This document shows positions 1 through 5,364 of a DNA stretch of 6,819 nucleotides, piece after piece. The position numbers and the translations under genes are program-made. Within the stretch, counting starts at the first letter, position 1. Every line of letters begins with the position of its first letter. This stretch comes from Chloroflexota bacterium (GTDB lineage Bacteria; Chloroflexota; Limnocylindria; Limnocylindrales; CSP1-4): NCBI GenBank assembly GCA_013695255.1, contig JACDAV010000389.1, positions 1 through 6,819 of the forward strand. The letters run 5' to 3'. The notes beneath the pieces are model-generated. The model saw only the letters and a program-made list of their open reading frames with translations, ran no database searches and was not told where the DNA came from.

Positions 1-628
1 CCAGACCGGCGAGGTAGGTGCCCTCGTCCGGCCGCGCCGCGGCACCGGCCTGGCGCTGGACGGCGTCCCCCGGCGGGTCGAGGCGCAGGTGCCCGTAGTA
101 GGAGGCCGTTCCGTAGATCAGCGCGTACCCGGCGCCCGTCCGGAAGCTGATCTGCTTGAGCGCGGCCACCGGCAGATGCCCGTAGACCGTCTGGACTCCC
201 TCGAGGATCTGCAGCATCCGCTTCGGGTCGTGGTCATGGTCCCCGAGGATCGTCTCGACCGGCGACAGGTCGAGCGCCTCGAAGTGCTCGTATGCCCGGT
301 CCGGCACGGTCCGCCCGGAGCGCCGAAGGGCGGACTCCTCACGCCGTTCCGCGTACTGCTCCGGGGGCCCCCAGTGGACGTGATAGCGGCCCTTGGTGTC
401 GATGCCGCCCATGTCGATGCACTCGATCGGGCAGGCCTGCGCGCACTGGAAGCAGGTCTCGCACTTGAGCGTGCCCCACTCGTCGTACAGGAGCTGCAGC
501 CGGCCCCGGAACTTCGGCGACACGTCCGCCGGCACTTCCGGGTAGCGGATCGTCGCCTTGGGCTCGAAGAACCGGCGCAGCGTCAGCGCCATGCCCTTCG
601 CCAGCCCGAGCCCGGGGATCAGGCTCAT
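1..628 (-). CDS. nuoI: NuoI-like subunit with one 4Fe-4S motif, continuing into a NuoE-like domain (partial, runs off the left edge)
   Basis: 209 codons are readable without a stop; the C-terminus lies outside the window. The ATG at 628 sits one base after the nuoH stop, with GAGG six bases upstream, so translational coupling is likely. Residues 1-55 match the NuoI N-terminus (a GLAKGM segment, a TIRYPE segment, then KFRGR). Residues 56-70 hold one ferredoxin motif: C56, C59, C62, C66-P67, plus C70. Canonical NuoI has a second CxxCxxCxxxCP about 30-40 residues later; here residues 71-123 contain no cysteine. Residues 124-187 instead resemble the helical N-terminal domain of NuoE: DPKRML, then Q146, YGHLP at 149-153, AALKQI, then IYGTASYY at 171-178 (family: QxxxGyLPxxAL...vYGvatFY). 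In other complexes NuoI carries clusters N6a and N6b, which feed N2. The NuoI part is firm; the NuoE-like part is inferred from motif similarity. No second cysteine motif was seen in the other minus-strand frames. Confidence 0.85.
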   Translation of the reverse strand, partial: MSLIPGLGLAKGMALTLRRFFEPKATIRYPEVPADVSPKFRGRLQLLYDEWGTLKCETCFQCAQACPIECIDMGGIDTKGRYHVHWGPPEQYAERREESALRRSGRTVPDRAYEHFEALDLSPVETILGDHDHDPKRMLQILEGVQTVYGHLPVAALKQISFRTGAGYALIYGTASYYGHLRLDPPGDAVQRQAGAAARPDEGTYLAGL

Positions 629-629
629 C

Positions 630-1973
630 TCAGCCTCGCAGCTCGCGGACGACGATGACCGCCGCCGCGGTGACGAACAGGTTGAGCAGGGACGCGGGCA
701 GCAGCCACTTCCAGGCGAACCCCATCAGCTGGTCGATCCGGACTCGCGGCAGGGTCCCGCGCATCCACACGAAGATGAACACGAAGCTGTAGGTCTTGAG
801 CATAAACCAGAGCAACCCGGCGACCCACTCGAGGCTCACGAAGGCCCAGCCGAGGACCGCCGCCACGGCCACGACGTTGAACAGGACGAAGCCGATGATC
901 AGCGCCTGCCAGAACGGCATGGAGCTGCGCAGCAGGTAGAACGGCAGGGCGAGGATCAGGATGCCGACGAGCGGCACGACCGCCACCAGGATCAGCAGCG
1001 CGATGCCGAGCGATCCCGGGTCGAGCGCGAGGCCGATGTCGGGGAACGGGAACGGGGCGTTCCAGCCGCCGAAGAAGAGGGTGACGGTCAGGGCGGAGAC
1101 GATGAACACGTTGACGTACTCGGCGAAGAAGAAGAAGCCGAAGCGCATGCCGGAGTACTCGGTCGCGAAGCCGGCCACGATCTCCGAGTCCGCCTCGGTC
1201 AGGTCGAAGGGCGTGCGGTTGGCCTCGGCCGTGGCGGCGATGAAGAAGATCAGGAAGCCGAGCGGCTGCTGCCAGATGTACCAGTCGGTGAACCAGCCGG
1301 CCTGGTTGAGCACCAGCTGGTTCAGGCTCATCGTCCCGGCCAGGATCAGCAGGCCCACGACTGACAGCACGAGCGGGACCTCGTAGCTGATCACCTGGGC
1401 CGCGGACCGAAGCCCGCCGAGCAGCGAGTACTTGTTGAAGCTGGACCAGCCGCCCATCAGCAGGCCAACCACGCCGAGCCCGGAGATGGCGAAGAAGTAG
1501 AGCAGCGCGATGTTCATGTCCTGGCCGAACAGGCCGGGCGCGAACGGGATCACGAGCAGGGTCATGACGCTGGCCAGGTAGGTCACGACCGGCGCGAGCG
1601 TGAACACGGAGGCATCCGCGCCGGTCGGCGTGAAGTCCTCCTTCATCAGCACCTTGAGCCCGTGCACGACGGACAGGAGCGAGCCGAACGGCCCGACCCG
1701 GTCCGGCCCCACCCGCAGGTTCATCAGGGCGATGATCTTCATCTCCATGTAGATGATCAGGAACGCCGTCGGGATCGTCATCAGCAGCACGGCGGTGGCC
1801 GCGGCCACGAAGCGGACGAGCGGCAGGTTGGCTCCGAGCAGCTCGAGGATCGGCTCGCTGAAGATGATCAGCAGGGCCAGGCCCACCGTCAGCAGGCCGC
1901 CCAGCAGCAGCAGCCCCAGCAGGACCCGCCCCGGAATGGTCAGCCGGTTCCACGTCCGCGCCACGAACGTCAT
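630..1973 (-). CDS. nuoH: NADH-quinone oxidoreductase subunit H (NuoH/ND1)
   Basis: 447 residues, against 325 in E. coli. NuoH is the membrane subunit that forms most of the quinone channel and links it to the proton pumps. Family blocks seen: RVGPDRVGPFGSL (87-99), KEDFTP (111-116), GWSSFNKYSLLGGLRSAAQ (175-193), NRTPFDLTEADSEIVAGF (252-269), EYSGMRFG (272-279), FFGGW (300-304), then LLWFMLKT (387-394) and the RGTLPRVRIDQLM block (405-417). Oddities: an extra hydrophobic helix at about 16-38 precedes the usual first helix (about 53-77). About 75 residues with two hydrophobic spans (323-348 and 355-378) separate FFGGW from WFMLKT, where E. coli has almost none. The usual ERK is EMK (77-79), and the usual ADGxK reads VHGLK. 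The gene starts 49 bp after nuoD with only a weak GGGGA nine bases upstream, and ends one base before nuoI. The family assignment is certain; the helix count is read by eye. Confidence 0.97.
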   Translation of the reverse strand: MTFVARTWNRLTIPGRVLLGLLLLGGLLTVGLALLIIFSEPILELLGANLPLVRFVAAATAVLLMTIPTAFLIIYMEMKIIALMNLRVGPDRVGPFGSLLSVVHGLKVLMKEDFTPTGADASVFTLAPVVTYLASVMTLLVIPFAPGLFGQDMNIALLYFFAISGLGVVGLLMGGWSSFNKYSLLGGLRSAAQVISYEVPLVLSVVGLLILAGTMSLNQLVLNQAGWFTDWYIWQQPLGFLIFFIAATAEANRTPFDLTEADSEIVAGFATEYSGMRFGFFFFAEYVNVFIVSALTVTLFFGGWNAPFPFPDIGLALDPGSLGIALLILVAVVPLVGILILALPFYLLRSSMPFWQALIIGFVLFNVVAVAAVLGWAFVSLEWVAGLLWFMLKTYSFVFIFVWMRGTLPRVRIDQLMGFAWKWLLPASLLNLFVTAAAVIVVRELRG

Positions 1974-1974
1974 G

Positions 1975-2016
1975 CCCGACGGTCCCCGGGTGCTGCCCGA
2001 CGGCCCGCGCGTGCAA
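1975..2016. repeat. Imperfect 21-bp tandem duplication in the nuoD-nuoH spacer
   Basis: Two adjacent 21-base units (1975-1995 and 1996-2016) match at about 16 of 21 positions, both beginning CCCGACGG. They fill nearly all of the 49-bp gap between the nuoD stop and the nuoH start, so the spacer probably grew by duplication. The GGGGA that might serve as the nuoH ribosome binding site lies in the unit next to the start codon. No function is evident. Confidence 0.6.
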
Positions 2017-2022
2017 TGCGCG

Positions 2023-3243
2023 TCATTTGTCGACGCCGCCCATGATCGGGTCGAGGGACGCCATGACCGCGATCGTGTCCGCGATCAGGTGGCCCGGCAC
2101 GAGCAGTCCGACGGACTGCAGGTGGATGAACGACGGGTCGTGGATCCGGAGCCGGAACGGCTGGTCCGTGCCGTCGCTGATGGCGTAGGCGGCGTACTGG
2201 CCGCGCGGTCCCTCGACGGCCGCGTAGGCCCGGCCCGGTCGGGGGCGCAGGAGGCGCGGCAGCTTGGCCATGATCGGTCCGTCCGGCATCCGGTCGAGGC
2301 ACTGATCGATGATCCGAAGGCTCTGCTTGATCTCGTCGAGCCGGAGGAGGTAGCGGGCCAGGCAGTCGCCCTCGGCCCGGGTCGGGATGTCGAAGTCGAG
2401 CTCCGGGTAGACCGAGTAGGGATGCGCGCGCCTGACGTCGAACGGCAGGCCGGTGGCTCGGAGGTTGGGGCCCGTCCAGCACATCCGCAGCGCGGTCTCG
2501 CTGTCGATCGTGCCCAGCCCGCGCATCCGGCGGACGAAGATCTCGTTCTCGTTGAGCAGCGTCAGGTTCGACTCGATCTGCTGGGTCGCCCGGGTCATCC
2601 AGTCACCGAGGCGGCTCATGAAGTCGTGGTTCAGGTCCCCGTTCACGCCGCCGATCCGGAAGTAGTTGAACAGCATCCGCTGCCCGGTCAGCGCGGCCAG
2701 CATCTCGACGATCTCGTCGCGCTCGATGAACGACCAGAGGATCGGCGTCAGGCCGCCCAGGTCCAACGCCATCCAGCCCATGAACAGGGCGTGGCTCGAG
2801 ATGCGGTTGAGCTCGCCGGAGAGCACCCGGATGTACTCGGCCCGGCGGGGAACCTCGATGTCGAGCAGCTGCTCGTAGGCCATCACCGGCGCCCACTCGT
2901 TGAACAGCGAGCTGACGTACTCGAGTGGGTCGACCTGGCTGATCGTCTGGTGGTAGTCCGCGTTCTCGCACAGCTTCTCGACGCCGCGGTGCAGGTAGCC
3001 GAGAACCGGATCGAGATCCACGACCTTCTCGCCGTCGAGCTTCATGACGACCCGGAGCACGCCGTGCGTCGACGGGTGCTGGGGACCCATGTTGATGAAC
3101 ATCTCGCCGTCACCGAGGCTGTAGAACTCCGCCTCGCGCTCCGTCCGCGGTGGGTAGGGCGGGATCGGTTCGAAGACGCCCAGCTCCTCGTCGAGCGTGA
3201 CGCGCGGATCGTCGGCCGGCGGCCGGCGGCTCGTGGCGGTCAT
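2023..3243 (-). CDS. nuoD: NADH-quinone oxidoreductase subunit D (NuoD, 49-kDa/NDUFS2)
   Basis: 406 residues, full length and not fused to NuoC as it is in E. coli. NuoD derives from the large subunit of [NiFe] hydrogenases and, with NuoB, builds the quinone reduction site in the peripheral arm. Key blocks: NMGPQHPSTHGVLR (51-64), GYLHRGVEKL (82-91), DPLEYV (105-110), and the C-terminal DPIMGGVDK (398-406; family consensus is close to DPVxGEVDR). By counting from the conserved HPxxHG motif, H60 and Y109 correspond to the His and Tyr that hold the quinone headgroup (bovine His59/Tyr108, Thermus Nqo4 His38/Tyr87). R86 corresponds to bovine Arg85, the residue dimethylated by NDUFAF7. The ATG at 3243 follows the nuoC stop by 12 bp with only a weak GGAT upstream. 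The next gene is nuoH; nuoE, nuoF and nuoG do not follow. The assignment is certain. Confidence 0.98.
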   Translation of the reverse strand: MTATSRRPPADDPRVTLDEELGVFEPIPPYPPRTEREAEFYSLGDGEMFINMGPQHPSTHGVLRVVMKLDGEKVVDLDPVLGYLHRGVEKLCENADYHQTISQVDPLEYVSSLFNEWAPVMAYEQLLDIEVPRRAEYIRVLSGELNRISSHALFMGWMALDLGGLTPILWSFIERDEIVEMLAALTGQRMLFNYFRIGGVNGDLNHDFMSRLGDWMTRATQQIESNLTLLNENEIFVRRMRGLGTIDSETALRMCWTGPNLRATGLPFDVRRAHPYSVYPELDFDIPTRAEGDCLARYLLRLDEIKQSLRIIDQCLDRMPDGPIMAKLPRLLRPRPGRAYAAVEGPRGQYAAYAISDGTDQPFRLRIHDPSFIHLQSVGLLVPGHLIADTIAVMASLDPIMGGVDK

Positions 3244-3255
3244 GGCAATCCGCGC

Positions 3256-3804
3256 TCAGCCAGGAATCCGGCGCACGGCGGAAGCCGGTGGAGCGCCGCG
3301 TGGGACGTGGACCTGCTCCATGTGCCGGACGCCCGCGCCGGGCGACCGCGCCGCGTCGTCCGCGAGGAAGAAGTCCTTGCGCAGGGGGAAGCTGGTGTAG
3401 TCCGGCGGCATGTAGATCCGGCGCAGGTCCCGGTTGCCCTCGAACACGATGCCGAACATGTCGTAGGCCTCGCGCTCCTGCCACTCGGCGCCCTTCCACA
3501 GGAATGTCACCGACGGGACGCGGGGATCGTCCCGCGACAGCCCGTCGGCGATGACCCGCAGCCAGTCCGGCGTCACGTCAGACCAGAGGTGATAGACCAC
3601 CTGCATGACGGTCCCCGTGTCCACGCCGGCGAGGTCGGCCAGGAAGGTGAAGCGGAACTCGGGATCGTCGTGCAGCGTGCGCAGGACGTCCGTGACGTCC
3701 GCGGCGGCGATCCGGATCTCCGTGGTGTCGTGGCGCTGGCGGACGGGGCCGGACAGCTTCGATCCCAGGCGCGCCTCGAGGCGTCGCCGGAACACGGGGT
3801 CCAT
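3256..3804 (-). CDS. nuoC: NADH-quinone oxidoreductase subunit C (NuoC, 30-kDa/NDUFS3)
   Basis: 182 residues, a usual length for a stand-alone NuoC. It has no cofactor and packs against NuoD in the connecting module of the peripheral arm. The 30-kDa signature is clear: WQEREAYDMFGIVFEG (108-123), then DLRRI (126-130), then YTSFPLRKDF (136-145). At position 124 the usual His of the EGHPxLRRI block is Asn, a small departure from consensus. The N-terminal half (about 25-100) holds the expected mixed alpha/beta domain with FRFTFLADLAGVD and VVYHLWS. The C-terminal tail after 150 (rich in Ala, Arg and Pro) is not conserved. The ATG lies 3 bp after the nuoB stop, so the two genes are probably translated together; nuoD follows 12 bp downstream. 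The assignment is certain. Confidence 0.97.
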   Translation of the reverse strand: MDPVFRRRLEARLGSKLSGPVRQRHDTTEIRIAAADVTDVLRTLHDDPEFRFTFLADLAGVDTGTVMQVVYHLWSDVTPDWLRVIADGLSRDDPRVPSVTFLWKGAEWQEREAYDMFGIVFEGNRDLRRIYMPPDYTSFPLRKDFFLADDAARSPGAGVRHMEQVHVPRGAPPASAVRRIPG

Positions 3805-3807
3805 TGC

Positions 3808-4509
3808 TCAGATGCCCTCGGGCACGGTTGGTCCGATGGCCCGCTCCGGCCAGTGGCCGCGCCGGTCCTTGATCAGCTGCTGGAGCTTCATCATGCCGTA
3901 GATCAGGCCCTCCGGACGCGGCGGGCAGCCGGGCACGTAGACGTCGACGGGCATCACCCGGTCGATGCCCTCGACCGTCGAGTAGCTCCGCTTGTAGCGA
4001 CCACCGGAGCACGTGCAGTCGCCCATCGCGACACACCACTTCGGCTCCGGCATCTGCTCCCACAACCGGACCAGCGGACCGGCCATCTTCGTGGTCAGGG
4101 TCCCGGCCACGATCAGGACGTCCGCCTGGCGTGGGCTCGCCCGGAACGGGAACATGCCCCAGCGGTCCATGTCGTTCTTGGACGTCGCGGCGGACATCAT
4201 CTCGATCGCGCAGCAGGCGAGGCCGGACAGGAGCGGCCACAGGCTGTTGGCCCGGATCAGGTCGAGGACGTAGTCCGCCCGGGTCGGGATCACCTCGAGC
4301 AGGCCGGACCAGCGCGCGTCGTCGCGGCGACCGCCGCCCGACGCCTCGAAGTCCCGCAGGTGCGTGATGTCCGCCGGCCGGCCGCCGCCGTAGGCCATCG
4401 GGTCCGTCGACGTCCAGAGCGTGTTCGGGACGACGATCGGCTCGGCCAGGTCAGAGGGCTCGCGGCTGACGAGCGCGCCCGGCCGGTTGGCCGGCTGGTC
4501 CGACCCCAT
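3808..4509 (-). CDS. nuoB: NADH-quinone oxidoreductase subunit B (NuoB, PSST/NDUFS7)
   Basis: 233 residues from the ATG at 4509. NuoB binds the terminal 4Fe-4S cluster N2, which hands electrons to quinone at the interface with NuoD. The ligand set is complete: tandem C99-C100 in NSLWPLLSGLACCAIEMM (88-105), C165 in GDCTCSGG, and C195 in VPGCPPRPEG. C167 and C159 are additional. RWGMFPFRASPRQADVLIVAG (116-136) is the usual block. The first 65 residues or so are a poorly conserved N-terminal extension. Another ATG at 4398 (codon 38) is possible, but neither start has a strong ribosome binding site. The codons between the two starts keep almost only G or C at third positions, like the rest of the gene, so I prefer 4509. 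nuoA ends 47 bp upstream and nuoC begins 3 bp downstream. The family call is certain; the start is moderately sure. Confidence 0.96.
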   Translation of the reverse strand: MGSDQPANRPGALVSREPSDLAEPIVVPNTLWTSTDPMAYGGGRPADITHLRDFEASGGGRRDDARWSGLLEVIPTRADYVLDLIRANSLWPLLSGLACCAIEMMSAATSKNDMDRWGMFPFRASPRQADVLIVAGTLTTKMAGPLVRLWEQMPEPKWCVAMGDCTCSGGRYKRSYSTVEGIDRVMPVDVYVPGCPPRPEGLIYGMMKLQQLIKDRRGHWPERAIGPTVPEGI

Positions 4510-4556
4510 CTGGGTGGCGTCGGCGGGGCCCGTGCCCAGGCCCTGGGCCTCCGCGT

Positions 4557-4913
4557 CTAGCGCCAATTGAGCACCCCTTTTCGCCACGCGTACGCGAGTC
4601 CCAGGAGCAGGATCGCGACGAAGATCAGCATGCTGATGAAGCCACCGAGGAGCAGGTCCTGGAAGGCGATCGCCCACAGGTAGATGAAGATGACCTCGAT
4701 GTCGAAGGCCACGAACAGCAGCGCATAGATGTAGAACGACAGCCCGAACCGCCCGTGGGTGTCGCCATAGGTATCGATGCCCGACTCGTACGGCAGGCCC
4801 TTGTGCTGGTCGCCGCGCGTCCGGTGCGAGATCAGCCACGCTGCCCCGATCGTCAGGAACACGAACGACACGCCCGCGACCCCGAACCCGACGACATACC
4901 AGAGAGGGGTCAA
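4557..4913 (-). CDS. nuoA: NADH-quinone oxidoreductase subunit A (NuoA/ND3), TTG start preferred
   Basis: 118 residues from a TTG at 4913. NuoA is a small membrane subunit at the junction of the two arms, next to NuoH and the quinone site. Three hydrophobic helices are visible (about 5-28, 59-82 and 90-110). The loop after helix 1 carries GLPYESGID (39-47), with Ser where mitochondrial ND3 has Cys, as in E. coli. Helix 2 carries FYIYALLFVAFDIEVIFIYLWA (60-81), including the acidic pair D71 and E73. Start choice: GGAGGT at 4917-4922 lies three bases before the TTG, and this start removes a 21-residue Arg/Gly-rich lead unlike NuoA. Upstream ATGs at 4976, 5027 and 5072 are in frame, but the 4914-4976 codons have noticeably more A/T at third positions and the ATG at 4976 has no ribosome binding site. 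First gene of the nuo block here; the family call is certain. Confidence 0.94.
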   Translation of the reverse strand: MTPLWYVVGFGVAGVSFVFLTIGAAWLISHRTRGDQHKGLPYESGIDTYGDTHGRFGLSFYIYALLFVAFDIEVIFIYLWAIAFQDLLLGGFISMLIFVAILLLGLAYAWRKGVLNWR

Positions 4914-4916
4914 GCG

Positions 4917-4922
4917 ACCTCC
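4917..4922 (-). promoter_or_regulatory. nuoA: Ribosome binding site deciding the nuoA TTG start
   Basis: GGAGGT on the minus strand is the best Shine-Dalgarno match around any candidate nuoA start. It lies three to four bases before the TTG at 4913, which is somewhat tight but workable. The in-frame ATG at 4976 has no comparable sequence upstream. Confidence 0.55.
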
Positions 4923-4996
4923 GCGCGGTTCGCCGCCCCGGGCGGCGCGAGCCAGTACAACGGTCCCGATGGTCATGGAGCCCGGGGCGCACGGCA

Positions 4997-5010
4997 CTCG
5001 ATCGATCGAG
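4997..5010. promoter_or_regulatory. Perfect 14-bp palindrome CTCGATCGATCGAG
   Basis: A perfect inverted repeat without a spacer, 16 bases downstream of the candidate -10 and about 10 bases past the inferred transcription start. That position would suit a repressor operator. Such short palindromes also arise by chance in GC-rich DNA, and no regulator gene is nearby. Confidence 0.25.
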
Positions 5011-5025
5011 CCGCGGGCCGTCGCC

Positions 5026-5031
5026 ATCTTA
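5026..5031 (-). promoter_or_regulatory. Candidate extended -10 element for the nuo operon
   Basis: On the minus strand TGGTAAGAT combines a TAAGAT hexamer with the TG of an extended -10, in a region otherwise almost free of A/T-rich hexamers. No convincing -35 hexamer lies 16-18 bases upstream. Transcription would start near 5019 and give a leader of about 105 bases to the nuoA TTG. This is a motif guess only. Confidence 0.3.
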
Positions 5032-5071
5032 CCAGCCGGGTTTCCGGCAGGCGTCCGCTGCCCTCGGATCA

Positions 5072-5092
5072 ACCGCCCTTCGGATCGGCGGT
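5072..5092. repeat. Inverted repeat ACCGCC / GGCGGT with a 9-base loop
   Basis: Six G/C-rich base pairs (5072-5077 with 5087-5092) enclose a 9-base loop. On the minus strand it is followed by TTGATC, not a T-run, so it is at best a weak terminator or a structured element about 40 bases upstream of the candidate promoter. It overlaps the first direct repeat copy. Confidence 0.3.
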
Positions 5093-5109
5093 CTGCCGTC
5101 GGTGCGCCC
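5079..5109. repeat. Imperfect direct repeat, copy A
   Basis: This copy shares the exact 13-mer TTCGGATCGGCGG and, about 10 bases later, the exact 8-mer GTGCGCCC with copy B at 5334-5363. Weaker similarity extends about 20 bases to lower coordinates (CTGC...GGATC). Copies A and B bracket about 225 bp of the intergenic region. Confidence 0.45.
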
Positions 5110-5149
5110 GCCGGCGCAGATCAATCTCGTGGGCGGCAGGTTTCCGCGG

Positions 5150-5175
5150 GTGGCCATCACCCGGTCGGTGACCAC
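5150..5175. repeat. Hairpin-forming inverted repeat in the intergenic region
   Basis: GTGG pairs with CCAC and TCACC pairs with GGTGA around a CGGTC loop, giving nine base pairs with a three-base bulge. No T-run follows on either strand. If transcripts read through from the methyltransferase gene, this would be a stem in the RNA between the two genes. Confidence 0.35.
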
Positions 5176-5272
5176 GGGATCTCAGCCGTGCGACCATCCG
5201 CGGTCCGGCGGCGGAGCCCGTCGCCCCCAGCGTGCACGATCCGGCTCGGTCGCCGCGCGATCGTCGCTGTTG

Positions 5273-5289
5273 CGACCGCCTGGCGGTCG
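5273..5289. repeat. 17-bp inverted repeat CGACCGCC-T-GGCGGTCG
   Basis: Two perfect 8-base arms sit around a single central base, about 75 bases past the methyltransferase stop. It could be an operator-like site, or a stem if a few central bases open as the loop. It lacks a T-run, so it is not a standard terminator. Chance occurrence in GC-rich DNA cannot be excluded. Confidence 0.35.
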
Positions 5290-5333
5290 AGCGGGCGGAT
5301 CCCCGCGGGCTCCCCTGCGCCCTGGATCGGCCA

Positions 5334-5363
5334 TTCGGATCGGCGGCCTTCTCGGGTGCGCCC
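5334..5363. repeat. Imperfect direct repeat, copy B
   Basis: This copy begins one base after the methyltransferase stop codon in the direction of transcription. It shares TTCGGATCGGCGG and GTGCGCCC with copy A (5079-5109), with spacing differing by one base. No flanking inverted repeats or transposase remnants were seen, so a mobile-element origin is unsupported. Confidence 0.45.
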
Positions 5364-5364
5364 A

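Larger units (their letters stand above)
4914..5364. other. About 450 bp non-coding region between the methyltransferase and nuoA
   Basis: No supported gene lies here. The open frames that cross it on both strands lack the G/C third-position bias of the neighbouring genes and resemble no family I know. It contains a possible extended -10 element (5026-5031), a 14-bp palindrome (4997-5010), hairpins at 5072-5092 and 5150-5175, a 17-bp inverted repeat (5273-5289), and two imperfect direct repeats (5079-5109 and 5334-5363). I see no T-run that would mark a classical intrinsic terminator after the methyltransferase, and no tRNA-like or recognisable riboswitch fold. It is the likely site of the nuo promoter and leader. 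Confidence 0.6.

Noticed and set aside
118..342. A 74-codon minus-strand frame inside the nuoI-like gene, considered as evidence of a frameshift hiding the second ferredoxin motif
   Set aside because: It contains no CxxCxxCxxxCP pattern, while the main frame is continuous from 628 to 1 and gives sensible protein throughout.
625..2016. A second minus-strand frame of 463 codons covering nuoH
   Set aside because: It is out of frame with the conserved NuoH sequence and its translation is low-complexity Arg/Ala/Pro/Gly.
1753..4560. A 935-codon open frame on the plus strand opposite nuoB, nuoC, nuoD and part of nuoH
   Set aside because: It runs antisense to conserved complex I genes with clear motifs. 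Long stop-free antisense frames are expected in GC-rich DNA, and its translation is rich in Arg, Asp, His and Val with no family resemblance.
4510..4992. An extended nuoB reading frame running back into nuoA
   Set aside because: That part is out-of-frame nuoA. The first plausible nuoB start after the nuoA stop is the ATG at 4509.
5072..5092. Intrinsic terminator
   Set aside because: The stem is only six base pairs with a nine-base loop and no T-run follows. It is kept only as an inverted repeat.
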